In this document: positions 11,413 through 22,079 of the stretch, piece by piece
Numbering within the stretch: the stretch's first letter is position 1
Layout of the letters: each line of letters opens with the position of its first letter
NCBI GenBank assembly: GCA_051453625.1
Contig: JBOZIK010000001.1
Location: 4,079,814-4,143,813, forward strand
Length of the DNA: 64,000 nucleotides
Source: Welwitschia mirabilis
Lineage: Eukaryota > Gnetophyta > Gnetopsida > Welwitschiales
Direction: 5' to 3'
The notes under the pieces: model-generated
Told to the model about the DNA's origin: nothing
Database searches by the model: none
The model's input: only the letters and a program-made list of their open reading frames with translations
Position numbers and translations under genes: made by a program

Positions 11413-13284
11413 TGTTCTGATGCCAATTATAGGAATTTAATGGTGTATTTTGAGTTCTTTTATAAGATATTTACATAGGTTTGGATGCAATATTAATGAT
11501 TATGGAGATTGGATGAGATGATCAATGAAACATGAAATTCTTATCATATTTGGTGGTTTCTTAGGCTTATTCTAATACTAGATATTTGGAAGAAGAATTG
11601 ATCAAGTAATAGATTAACTTACCTTTAATACTGAAGACAAAGAAGATTATTGTCCCCTATGTCATTCCCACAACATGTAGGATGACAACACTACTAACAT
11701 GGATAGGAGCTATAGGGCTAATAGTAAGGCATGAAGCTAATGATGTACCTTTTAATGTATGAAGACATATCCTCTATCATCCCTATGATAGTNNNNNNNN
11801 NNNNNNNNNNNNNNNNNNNNNNNNNNNNNNNNNNNNNNNNNNNNNNNNNNNNNNNNNNNNNNNNNNNNNNNNNNNNNNNNNNNNNNNNNNNNNNNNNNNN
11901 NNNNNNNNNNNNNNNNNNNNNNNNNNNNNNNNNNNNNNNNNNNNNNNNNNNNNNNNNNNNNNNNNNNNNNNNNNNNNNNNNNNNNNNNNNNNNNNNNNNN
12001 NNNNNNNNNNNNNNNNNNNNNNNNNNNNNNNNNNNNNNNNNNNNNNNNNNNNNNNNNNNNNNNNNNNNNNNNNNNNNNNNNNNNNNNNNNNNNNNNNNNN
12101 NNNNNNNNNNNNNNNNNNNNNNNNNNNNNNNNNNNNNNNNNNNNNNNNNNNNNNNNNNNNNNNNNNNNNNNNNNNNNNNNNNNNNNNNNNNNNNNNNNNN
12201 NNNNNNNNNNNNNNNNNNNNNNNNNNNNNNNNNNNNNNNNNNNNNNNNNNNNNNNNNNNNNNNNNNNNNNNNNNNNNNNNNNNNNNNNNNNNNNNNNNNN
12301 NNNNNNNNNNNNNNNNNNNNNNNNNNNNNNNNNNNNNNNNNNNNNNAATAGTAAGGCATGAAGCTAATGATGTACCTTTTAATGTAGGAAGACATCTCCT
12401 CTATCATCCCTATGATAGTTAGGACAATAGCTATTTTTCTATGGTTGAAAAAAAATCTTTGTAATGAGGCCATGCAATCCATTTGGGCTATTAGATTTCT
12501 CTTTTGACTTCTAGGGTTGAGTTTCTAAAATTGTAATGTAAAACTATAAATACCCTTCTCCTTCTTTGTTTGTATTTCCATCTTTTCTATTGGGAATTCT
12601 TATGATAGTTCATCTAGTGGCTACAGAAAGGCATTCCATTAGTGTTAGACTGAGTCTCTTTCATTGAGGTGCTTCTATTTTATTATAAGTGGATATAAAG
12701 TTCTTGAATTAATCCAATTAATCTTGAATCAATACGATTGCTATTTTCATTTTAATTTTGTGTATGTCCTTTATGATTTATACTAATCATAGTTTAAAGT
12801 ATCTATTCTATGATTTATCTAGATGATAAGGGTAATCTTTATTAAGATTAATCTTAGTTAGAATTAGATTTGCATTACTATTCCATTCCATTTTACATTA
12901 CATTTTATATTCTACTTGGTAGATCTTATAGTTCATATTTATTAGGAGCTAGTTGAATACTCTTCTTAATTGATCTAAATTATAAAGAAGCTAGTTGTTG
13001 TGAGAGAGGGATTTGAAACCAAATATATTTCATTCCATTTGCATTTGCATATATTTCTATTCACTTGCATTGCATTTACTTATTTAGTTACTTTTAGTTA
13101 TAATAAGATAAAAAGACCAAAAATATCTTGGAAATCAATTCTTTAACTCTTAGGCTAATGCCTTCATTGGGATTATGACATTTAGCTGAACTCCTATTTA
13201 TACTAGCATGTGTTTTTTTGCAAGTTATTTGATTTGCAGATTTACCTAAAGAACTTTAAGATCACATAAATTTAAATTACAACA
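11413..13284 (+). repeat. 3' LTR of element P, with an assembly gap inside
   Basis: Starts TGTTCTG after the purine tract and ends ACAACA. It contains two family palindromes (about 11650-11692 and 11764-11792), a 554-N gap (11793-12346), a TATA box at 12545 and the U5 block GCCTTCATTGGGATTATGACATTT. The 70-odd bases before the gap (11718-11792) are repeated after it (12347-12419). Removing one copy plus the gap gives about 1243 bp, the normal LTR length of this family. Confidence 0.78.
12545..12552 (+). promoter_or_regulatory. TATA box in the 3' LTR of element P
   Basis: TATAAATA in the context AAACTATAAATACCC. After correcting for the duplicated gap flank it lies about 505 bp into the LTR, where other LTRs have TAATAAATA (for example 18974-18982). 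Confidence 0.5.
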
Positions 13285-13304
13285 TCATGTATATTCTATC
13301 ATTG

Positions 13305-13760
13305 ATTTTTTTCTTCCCATTCCCTAATGTAAGAATTATTTATTCAATGTTCGTAATATGTTGAAGGGGATCCTCATCATTTTATCTTCTAAAATTTTGG
13401 TAGGCATTTAAATTCTTAAGTTCAGCATCATCTCCTAGGAGTAGGTCAAAAGGTATTTGAATCTCTCTTTTTCTATTGGCTAAAAATTCTCTAAGGAAAA
13501 GATCTAAATTAGGGGTAGAAGATCCTATAAATCATTTTTGCTTATGGGCAGCACTCTACATTGTACACTAATTCTCTTCTTCTATAGTATTATAATTAAG
13601 AAAATCTAATTTAGAAAAAATAAATTTAGAAGGAAGATTGAGTGCACTTGGAGATTGCTTTTCTGATTTGTTTTCTATCTTTACCCATCCTTCTTTAATA
13701 TTCTTTTCTATCAATAGCTTTTCTCTATAATATCTTTTCTTAATATTGACCATATTATAG
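13305..13760 (-). pseudogene. Gag of element A, N-terminal part
   Basis: Minus-strand reading contains FLANRKREIQIPFDLLLGDD, a block also seen in elements B (NRKCKIQNPFDLSP), C (KYKIQNLFYLPYGND) and D (HRKHEIQNTFNLPSGDD), then a DPLQHITNIE pattern matching EDPFQHxxNIE. The upstream open stretch 13568-13753 (61 codons, Lys/Glu-rich) may be the N-terminal extension. Gag is cut at its inner end by element P and continues at 4019. Confidence 0.68.
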
Positions 13761-14220
13761 CATTATGTCAACAGAAAATAATAGAAAATAGATAAAAAAG
13801 CAACACTGTTGTGCTATCTATCATGGAGATGATAGAAGGAATGATACACATAGAAAATAGAAAACAGAGGTAGAAATACAAACCAAAACACATAACTAAA
13901 AGCTTAGAAAACAAGATTATTGTCCACCTTATCATCCAGATAGCAAAGACAATGATAGTAACTAATTCTATTATGGGAAAAAAATGAAAGTCTAAAAGTA
14001 CAATTAAAAACTCATTGTTATCCTGCCTGTTATGGGGATGATAGAGAGGATGACCACTATTTTTCTATAGAAGAATAAAACTAAAAAACTGAAACTGAAA
14101 AATACAAGTGAAAAACCTATATTTCTTAATAAAACATAATGTTACTATAGATAAATAACCAAACAGAGGTCTGATATACTCACCTAAATGACGACAACCC
14201 TTGTACTTCTCAGTGATCTT
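13760..14220 (-). other. Leader of element A with three family palindromes
   Basis: Between gag and the primer site. A-rich, non-coding, with palindromes at 13808-13848, 13919-13959 and 14015-14053. Confidence 0.6.
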
Positions 14221-14239
14221 TCTTAGTAATGGCATCAAT
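14221..14239 (-). promoter_or_regulatory. Primer-binding site of element A
   Basis: Minus strand TGATGCCATTACTAAGAAA, three bases inside the LTR. It differs from the tRNA-Asp-type site TGGCGCCGTTGCCGGGGA only by C-to-T and G-to-A changes. Confidence 0.7.
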
Positions 14240-14242
14240 TTG

Positions 14243-15347
14243 TTGCATTGTGTATTTGTATAAGTAATTAAGTTCAAAAGGATTCTGTCATTCATAAAAT
14301 AAATAGATATCTCACACAATATAACATATTATTATGAGTGGAAATAAACCCAAAATGTTGTATTCTCATTAAAGGCTATGAGATAAGACTCAAATTGGTT
14401 TACAAATGAAAATAGGAATAAAAAATAAGGAATAATGTAATAAAATAAAGTATAATGCAAATACAAGATAAAATCTAATATGGAATGAAAAATGCTCCTA
14501 ATACTACTTAATTTTAGCCTTAACAAAGCCTACCCTTGATGATCTATATCACTCAATAAATTATTACTAAATCAAGAGCAATTATAAATCATAAGGCTCA
14601 TTTCAGAATATAAATGCAATCATGAAAACAAAAAAGATTTTGTATTAAGAAGTAACAAATCATCTAAGTTACAAAATAGTTGGGCTTCAATAGAGGATGC
14701 ATAGCCCTCCACCAAAGGAATGTCTTTCTACAATACTTGAGATGGATTTCCCTCCCTTCAATATCCTATTATGAGAATTTCCGATGCAACAAAGATAAGA
14801 AAGAGAGTTAAATGGGAACTTATTTATAATAACTCATAGTGGAAAAAAACAAATAGATGACATGATAAGATGTGTTTATTATAGATAAGAAACAGATGAA
14901 ATAGTCAAGGGTCAACTATTAGAGTTGGTTACATATTAATGTTATCCTAATTGTCCTCCAGATGATATGGGGGATGATACCTCATTATAAAAAATGACTT
15001 AAAATGATGACTTAGTAGTCAAAATGATGACTTAGTAGTGATTTAGCCATCCATTTCAACAACTAACAGTGTTATCATCCTACCTATCATGGGGATAATA
15101 AAGCGAATGACGGTCTTCTTTGATCATTTTGCAAAGGAGAAACGTAGCCTTGTTATCAATATTCTTCTTTCAAGGCTCTTTGTATCAAAATATGCCTTAA
15201 ATGCATTAAATCTAGGTAAGAATTATACATTTCCAATATCTTCTACTGAATCTCCAAAATCCTCAAAATTACACTTAAATTTATATAAATGTCCTATAAA
15301 ATAGCTTATAAAAACCCATTAAATAACCACAAATTGGTAGTGCAACA
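14243..15347 (-). repeat. 5' LTR of element A
   Basis: On the minus strand starts TGTTGCACTACC and ends GCAACA (1105 bp). Two family palindromes sit at 14940-14981 and 15070-15112, 130 bp apart. A perfect 20-bp tandem pair apart from its last base lies at 15001-15040. Sequence homologous to the other LTRs includes the CATAAGGCTCATTT area near 14591 and the block near 14730-14790. Confidence 0.78.
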
Positions 15348-15847
15348 TGTATTCATTTGGATTAGATCCTATACTATTGCATCCGTGCTTGAGGTGCAAC
15401 TTGTTTTTATTCTATTCTTCCTATGATTGAGTCTCAGTCTTTGAAATACTCCAAGTGTAAGAGGTAGATGATAAGCCTATAAAGTCATTACTGTTATGTA
15501 AGAATTTGATGATAAGCTTGAAAAATCATTACTGTTGTCTAAGAAGTTGATTATAAGCCTATAAAATCATCACTATTATGTAAGAGGTTGATGATAAGCC
15601 TAAAAAATCATCATTTTTGTATAAGAGATTAATGATCAACCAAAAAATCATTAGTTTAAGAGTGATAAGGAAACCAAGGAAGATAACATCTTACCTCTCC
15701 TTGAAGAGTGGAGTAGGCACATTGCCGAACCACCATAAATCTTGTAGGATAATTATTTTGTAAAGCTAATTAATTTTGCTTAAGTATTAGTTTTTGGATT
15801 TAAAATTATTTATTATTCCTATTTACCTCCCCTCTAGGAATTTCACA
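15348..15847 (+). mobile_element. Solo Ty1/copia-type LTR with a 41-bp tandem repeat
   Basis: Starts TGTATTCATTTGGATTAGATCC. At about 15708-15740 it has GGAGTAGGCACATTGCCGAACC, the block typical of plant copia LTRs (usually GTAGGCA followed by TTGCCGAACCACGTAAAT). It ends with the typical CTATTTACCTCCCCTCTAGG then AATTTCA. No copia genes adjoin it. It lies inside the nucleocapsid region of element B and is abutted on the left by element A. Confidence 0.68.
15459..15657 (+). repeat. 41-bp tandem repeat, four full units and one partial
   Basis: Units at 15459-15499, 15500-15540, 15541-15581 and 15582-15622, each exactly 41 bp, and a partial unit at 15623-15657. Each begins AAGA(G/A) and contains GATGATAAGCC or a variant followed by AAATCAT. 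Confidence 0.9.
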
Positions 15848-16767
15848 TTCTTTTGTAGGATGAGAGTTATCTTCAAATATATCACATATTGTAATTATGT
15901 TCTTCTCATTTGTTACTTTTATATCAACTAATATTTGAGTGTATTTCTCCAAAGTGGAAGTGAAATCCTTAATTACATTTGTTGATTTATTTGTTCTTCC
16001 TCATTATCATGTTTTAATTCCTTTAAATCTTTTATAATTTATCTTGTAGTTTGATTTTCTTTAAAAATTGGTTTAGGTCAAGTTTAACTTATTTCAACTA
16101 AATCTTCCAAAACTTCCATGCATTATCTAAATTTAAGTTAATAAAGTTAACATCATAAGAAAAGTCTATAAGTTATTTGGTTTTATTATTTAATCCATTG
16201 TAAAAATAATATGTTAATTCTACTTTAGAAACTTTATTAACAGGATTGGAATGAGTAGCTATAAGAAATCATTCATATGTTTTGGCATGATGATCATTAA
16301 GTTGTTATTGAAAGTTCATGACTTATTTTCTTCTTTTTTCCATTATACTCTCACTAATGAATCTTTAATAAAAACATTTTATACTTGACTCCAAGTTTTA
16401 AGACTTTTATAAGGAATGGTTTTAAGCCAAAGTTTTGCTCTTTCTTTAAGTGTGATAGGAAAGCTGATCATGTAAGTTCTATCACTAATTTGTATTTTTC
16501 CCTTTCTTAAAGTGAGGAAACTTGTTCTATAGTGGTGATATGTTGAAAAGGATCTTCATTAGGTTCTTCTAAAAATGTTGTATAAGCATTTAAGTTTCTT
16601 AGCTTTACATAATCAATAGGAGATAAGTCAAAAGGGTTTTGAATCTTACATTTTCTATTGGTTATTATATCTTCTAGTGTAATATTTGTATTTGCATATG
16701 TATTTTCATTAGAAATTCCTATCATGACTGGAGTATTGTATGACACTGCTTGTTTTTGTTCTTGCAT
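15848..16767 (-). pseudogene. Gag of element B
   Basis: The open N-terminal stretch 16507-16767 (86 codons) contains NRKCKIQNPFDLSPIDYVKL and FLEEPNEDPFQHITTIEQ, the family's gag signature. Further on, near 16200-16460, come RAKLWLK-type and AKTY-type blocks and a YYFYNGLNN pattern (Athila gags have FYNGL). The nucleocapsid knuckle at about 15855-15895 reads CDIFEDNSHPTKEC: first Cys, His and last Cys present, second Cys changed to Phe. Internal stops are present. This is the best preserved knuckle of the four in the window. Confidence 0.78.
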
Positions 16768-16769
16768 TG

Positions 16770-18090
16770 AGTTTGATGCTAATTAAATAAAACTATTTTC
16801 TTCTATAATATTATTTGCATTAATTTCTTTTGAAAAATATGATTTTAAAATAATGAAATTTGAAAATTCTTATCATTTAATTATTAGAATTCTTTACATA
16901 CCTAGGATNNNNNNNNNNNNNNNNNNNNNNNNNNNNNNNNNNNNNNNNNNNNNNNNNNNNNNNNNNNNNNNNNNNNNNNNNNNNNNNNNNNNNNNNNNNN
17001 NNNNNNNNNNNNNNNNNNNNNNNNNNNNNNNNNNNNNNNNNNNNNNNNNNNNNNNNNNNNNNNNNNNNNNNNNNNNNNNNNNNNNNNNNNNNNNNNNNNN
17101 NNNNNNNNNNNNNNNNNNNNNNNNNNNNNNNNNNNNNNNNNNNNNNNNNNNNNNNNNNNNNNNNNNNNNNNNNNNNNNNNNNNNNNNNNNNNNNNNNNNN
17201 NNNNNNNNNNNNNNNNNNNNNNNNNNNNNNNNNNNNNNNNNNNNNNNNNNNNNNNNNNNNNNNNNNNNNNNNNNNNNNNNNNNNNNNNNNNNNNNNNNNN
17301 NNNNNNNNNNNNNNNNNNNNNNNNNNNNNNNNNNNNNNNNNNNNNNNNNNNNNNNNNNNNNNNNNNNNNNNNNNNNNNNNNNNNNNNNNNNNNNNNNNNN
17401 NNNNNNNNNNNNNNNNNNNNNNNNNNNNNNNNNNNNNNNNNNNNNNNNNNNNNNNNNNNNNNNNNNNNNNNNNNNNNNNNNNNNNNNNNNNNNNNNNNNN
17501 NNNNNNNNNNNNNNNNNNNNNNNNNNNNNNNNNNNNNNNNNNNNNNNNNNNNNNNNNNNNNNNNNNNNNNNNNNNNNNNNNNNNNNNNNNNNNNNNNNNN
17601 NNNNNNNNNNNNNNNNNNNNNNNNNNNNNNNNNNNNNNNNNNNNNNNNNNNNNNNNNNNNNNNNNNNNNNNNNNNNNNNNNNNNNNNNNNNNNNNNNNNN
17701 NNNNNNNNNNNNNNNNNNNNNNNNNNNNNNNNNNNNNNNNNNNNNNNNNNNNNNNNNNNNNNNNNNNNNNNNNNNNNNNNNNNNNNNNNNNNNNNNNNNN
17801 NNNNNNNNNNNNNNNNNNNNNNNNNNNNNNNNNNNNNNNNNNNNNNNTGATATTAACTTATTATGCAACAAAATAATAAAAAAACCCTAAACCTAAGCTA
17901 TTGTCCACCTCTAACATCTAAACAATAGACAAAATGATAGGGCGCTATTTGTAGAATGGAAATAAAAAAAAACTATGGAAAGAAAAACTTTAGTATTTAT
18001 AGTAAAAATACAATGCTATTATAAACACATAACCTAAATTAAAATTCAAAGCACTTATCTGGGTAATGATAGTCCTTGAACTTGTCACAG
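16770..18090 (-). other. Leader of element B, mostly an assembly gap
   Basis: 16909-17847 is 939 N. The visible ends are AT-rich and non-coding; one family palindrome at 17901-17940. Long open frames across this stretch are only N-runs. Confidence 0.6.
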
Positions 18091-18110
18091 CCTTCCTGGT
18101 GATGGCACCA
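18091..18110 (-). promoter_or_regulatory. Primer-binding site of element B
   Basis: Minus strand TGGTGCCATCACCAGGAAGG, 3 nt from the LTR end. Relative to TGGCGCCGTTGCCGGGGA the changes are C-to-T or G-to-A except one T-to-C. It is the clearest primer site in the window. Confidence 0.78.
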
Positions 18111-18113
18111 AAA

Positions 18114-18485
18114 TGTTATGATGCATATTTATGGAATTATTATGTCCTTAAGCAAATCTTGTTAATCACATTTTTGGATAACATGCACATTAGTATAAAT
18201 AAAAGTAAACTCAAATGTTCTAATCCATTAAAGGCACTAGGCTCAAAGTTAGAGAATTTATTTCAAGTAAAGTATTTTTGTATTTTTAATTTATGTTTAA
18301 ATGAAGAGAATAATGCAAGAAAATAATGCAAAGTAAACATATTAATGTGATGCAAATGAAAACTGCTTTAAATGAATTATATATATAATTACCAAATCTT
18401 CTTATCACAAAGACTAGTTTTGCATAACTTAGATTAATCAAGGAAACTATTACTAACCCTAACCAACTTAAGTTATCAGGTACTT
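18114..18485 (-). repeat. 5' LTR of element B, inner piece
   Basis: Minus-strand LTR end (TGTTATGATGCATATTTATG on plus). It runs to CAGGTACTT at 18485, where element C begins. The remainder continues at 37163 with TGTGTCAAAC. The uninterrupted LTR of element D reads GAAGTATGTTAAAC at this point, which fixes the insertion site. Confidence 0.78.
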
Positions 18486-19747
18486 TTTTTTTAATGCTAA
18501 ATTGTATGTTTCTAATTAGGTATTTTGAGTAGTTTTGCAAGATATTTAGAAGTGTTTAACACAAAATGATGATTGTTAAGATTCATGGAGAAAATCATGG
18601 AAATACACAATTATCAATACATTTGAAGGCATTTTGGATTAATTTTAATATTTCACATTTTGAATAGGAATTAATGTTCTACAAGGCTAAATTCACTTAG
18701 TTGAATAGCTTGAAAAAGTCTATCAGCTTCTTTATCATCTGGATGACCACCTGGATGACATCATTTACATGCTAACTAGGATGTTGATTAGACCAACATG
18801 AAGGCTAAATATAAAAATCTCCTTACCATCATTCATATGACCAAAGGATGATACTTAATTATAGTTAATGTATCAAACTTTACTTAACTTATGTAATGTA
18901 TCATGCATCTTCTATGCATCATTAGGATTTTAGTTGCGTCTTTTAGATTTTTTATTTTTAAGTCTATTATTGTTAATAAATACTACCTTTTCCCTCAACT
19001 TTGATAATATTTTTAGCATAAAAAAGTCTTATGATAGAAGATCGAAAGGCATAAGGTCCATCTCTTAGTTACAGAGAGGAGTTTTCCTTAGTGTTCAATT
19101 GTGCCTACTTCATTAATGTGCTACTACTTTTTAATAGAATGTTGGTTCAACTTCTAATGAAAATCTTCTTTTAGTTTTATTCATGTGAATGTCCCTTATG
19201 ATTTATGTTGCTTACAGTTCCATAATAACTTTATTTGTGATATAGGTCATTAAAGAAAACCTTTATCAAGGTTGAAATTATTAGGATAGGAACTTATATT
19301 ATATTTTATATTTTTTAGCTTAATATTACATGTTTTTCATATTTTATTTAACATACTTAATAGCCTACGTTGGTTAGGATTAGTAACTATTTCTTAATTG
19401 ATCTAGGTTAGATAGGGCCAATCTTGATGATAGAGATTTAGTAGTTAGATAAATATTAAATTTAGAATCATTTACATCTATGTTTTATTAGTGTATTTAT
19501 TTTCTGGCATTGTTGATTTTCATTTTGAACATTAAAAGAAAAACCAAAAAATACATAACATTAAATCAATCCTCTAGCTTTGAACCTAGCGCCTTCAATA
19601 GATTATGACATTTGGGTTAACTATTATCTATATTAGTGTGTTGTGTTTGTGCATATATTTATGATTGATAAGATTTAACTAGCATATATTTGTGATTGAT
19701 AATATTTAACTAAGGATATAACATTTGTATAAATACATCCTGCAACA
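18486..19747 (+). repeat. 5' LTR of element C
   Basis: 1262 bp, ends CCTGCAACA. Family palindromes at 18731-18762 and about 18826-18852; TAATAAATA near 18974; U5 block GCCTTCAATAGATTATGACATTT near 19590. A 31-bp direct duplication at about 19652-19712 (GCATATATTT..GATTGATAA) is single in the 3' LTR. Confidence 0.82.
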
Positions 19748-19750
19748 TCT

Positions 19751-19770
19751 TGGCACCATTACTAGAAAAG
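19751..19770 (+). promoter_or_regulatory. Primer-binding site of element C
   Basis: TGGCACCATTACTAGAAAAG, 3 nt after the LTR. The first 18 bases differ from TGGCGCCGTTGCCGGGGA only by G-to-A and C-to-T changes. Confidence 0.78.
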
Positions 19771-20455
19771 GCTATAAGGAGTTTGGGGATTATCATTATC
19801 TAGATTAGTGATTTTAATTTTAATTTAAGTATTTGTTTGTAATAGTTTTTATTTTTATGTTTTTCATTTTTCATTCCACATTTTTGAGCTTGTTGTCTTG
19901 TTTGCCATCTAGATGATACAATAGACAATGATCTAGGATTATGATTTTTCTAAGATTTTTCATAGTTTTTATTTTCAAGATTTTTCTATAGAACAAATTG
20001 CTATTATCTTTCCTATTATCCAAACAATATAGGTAGACAACTATTAATTTTAGTTTTAGTTCTATTTTTTTTTTTCCATGTTCTCTCTTTTTCATTTTTT
20101 TTTCTATGTAGTAGTTGTCCAGGTAATCATCTAGATGATGATAGAGATGAAAACTATAGAAATATCATTAAGCATTCAGGGATATGATATACTTAGGTAA
20201 AAAGTTAAAGTATTAAACAAAGCAAAGCTTGATTAAGAAAAATATTAGAGAAGGTATAATTAACTATGAGCGTAACCCAAGCATGCATATCCTAAGTATG
20301 TAAATAATTTGAAGAATTAAGAAAGAAGGTTTTATAGCTTTATTATTTTAAAATATAATTTTTTAAAAGAAATTAATAGTTTAGAAGCCAATTATTTTTC
20401 TCCATTTATTTTGAATTGAATACAAAAAAAGATAAGTAGGTTTATTAAACACTTC
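19771..20455 (+). other. Leader of element C
   Basis: Non-coding between primer site and gag. T-rich; family palindromes near 19907-19935 and at 20114-20150. Confidence 0.6.
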
Positions 20456-20459
20456 AATC

Positions 20460-21750
20460 ATGATAGAAATTTCTAATATAAATTCAAATGTAAATACAAA
20501 TGTTTCATTTAAAGTTTTAAAAGATAATAAAAAATATAAAATCCAAAATCTTTTTTACTTACCTTATGGTAATGATCTAGAATTAATAAACTTAAATGAT
20601 TATTCAACTTTTTTAGGAGAACCTAATAAAGATCCTTTCCAACATCTCTCCAACATAGAATAATTAGTGCTCACTTTAGGAAATGGAAAAAATGAATTAG
20701 TAATTAAACCTACATGATTATTTTTTCTATCACAGTTAGAGATAGTGAAAACTTTGTCTTAAAATCATGCCTCATAAAAGTCTTAAAACCTGGAGTTAAG
20801 TATAAGACGATTTTATCAAATGATTCAAGCATGAGAGCATAATGGAAAAAATAACAAAACAAGTTACAAATTCTTTACAACAACTTAATGGTATTATGCC
20901 ATAACATATAAACACTTTATTACAGCTACTCATTCTAATCCTATTAACGAATTTTCTAAAATGAATTATAGATTATTTTTACAATGGATTGAATAGAAAA
21001 TTCAAATAACTTATAGATTTTTCATGTGATGGAAACTTGATGAATTCAAATTTAGAAAATGCTTGGACATTATTGAAAGATCATCTTAAAATTAGTCAAA
21101 CTTGGCCTAAATTAACGTTTAATAAAAATTGAACTGTAGGTCAAACGATAAAAGACTTAAAAGAAGTAAAACATGATAAGGAGGAATTTCAAAAAAAATC
21201 TAATAAAAGTAATTAAGGATTTTACTACTTCTTTGAAAAAATAAACTCAAATAATTCTAGATCCAAAGGTAACAAATGAGAAAAACATAATATCAACATG
21301 TGATATATGTGAAGATAGCTCTTATATAACACAAAAATGTTCCTTGTTACCTACATGTAAAGAGAAAATACTTGAAGAAGTTCATGCATTTAACCAAAGA
21401 CCTTTAAATTTTCAAAACCANNNNNNNNNNNNNNNNNNNNNNNNNNNNNNNNNNNNNNNNNNNNNNNNNNNNNNNNNNNNNNNNNNNNNNNNNNNNNNNN
21501 NNNNNNNNNNNNNNNNNNNNTTTAAATTTTCAAAATCAAATGTAATATCAATAAGGAATGAGTGGATAAAATAAATAAAAATCTCTTGAGAAAAGATCAA
21601 ATAATTCAAACTTCCAACCAAATAAATTCTAATCAAGTAGTTTAAAATTTAAATCAAGCTTTTTAAATTTTTAAAATCAAAATAAAAATGATCTAATTAT
21701 GAATACAATGGAAGAGTTAAGAAGAACTAACACAAATATTAAAAATTCAA
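20460..21750 (+). pseudogene. Gag of element C
   Basis: The open stretch 20460-20663 reads MIEISNINSNVNTNVSF and then KYKIQNLFYLPYGND and FLGEPNKDPFQHLSNIE, the family gag signature; the ATG at 20460 fits the start used in B and D. The capsid region beyond is broken (FITATHSNPINEFSK near 20915-20960). The nucleocapsid knuckle near 21300-21345 reads CDICEDSSYITQKC: all three Cys kept, His changed to Tyr (one C-to-T change). Two N gaps (21421-21520 and 21753-21778) follow; the sequence TTTAAATTTTCAAAA occurs on both sides of the first. Confidence 0.78.
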
Positions 21751-22079
21751 TTNNNNNNNNNNNNNNNNNNNNNNNNNNCAATCAAAGATTACAAGGATCT
21801 CTTACAATATAAACTTTTTCAAATTCAAATGAAGTAAAAATGAGATTATAAATTAATTAATACAAAAACACCTATCTATGAAACTTCAACTTCAAAAAAT
21901 TATGAAGAAGGAAAGGAAGAGGAGATATAGAAATCTTAGAAACATATAATTTTCCTTCAACTCTAAGTAAGTGTTTACAAAAAAATAAAGGAAATAGATA
22001 AGCTACTCCTTGACTTGATAAATTAAATATAGATCCTATTTTTGATGAGAACTTAAATGACTTAATATAAGATAATAAT

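Larger units (their letters stand above)
4020..13284 (+). mobile_element. Element P: Athila-type Ty3/gypsy element, type I, nested in the gag of element A
   Basis: Plus-strand element bounded by TGTTGCG at 4020 and ACAACA at 13284. The 5' LTR survives only as its first 190 bp (4020-4209), then jumps straight to the end of protease, so most of the LTR, the primer site, gag and half of protease are deleted. RT, RNase H and integrase follow, then a second RNase H-integrase copy, a 3' non-coding region, a purine tract and a 3' LTR from 11413. Flanking 5-mers are CCACA on the left and TCATG on the right; they differ only by transitions and could be a decayed target duplication. Both flanks are gag of element A. 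Confidence 0.78.
1..15347 (-). mobile_element. Element A: Athila-type Ty3/gypsy element, type II, 5' part, with element P nested inside
   Basis: Minus-strand element whose 5' LTR is at 14243-15347. Reading leftwards come the primer-binding site, a leader, the start of gag, the nested element P, the rest of gag, protease, a protease-RT linker, the 3' half of the type II replacement segment and the first part of the 3' non-coding region, which leaves the window at base 1. No RT, RNase H or integrase is seen. The two gag halves are 9.27 kb apart only because P sits between them. All frames carry stops, so the element is dead. Assignment to the Athila clade rests on the protease and gag patterns and the tRNA-Asp-type primer site. 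Confidence 0.8.

Noticed and set aside
11718-12419. A true 70-bp direct repeat with a spacer
   Set aside because: LTR length and TATA position become normal only if one copy is removed, so an assembly duplicate is more likely.
15459-15657. CRISPR-like array
   Set aside because: The 41-bp units are contiguous tandem repeats with no spacers, inside a plant LTR.
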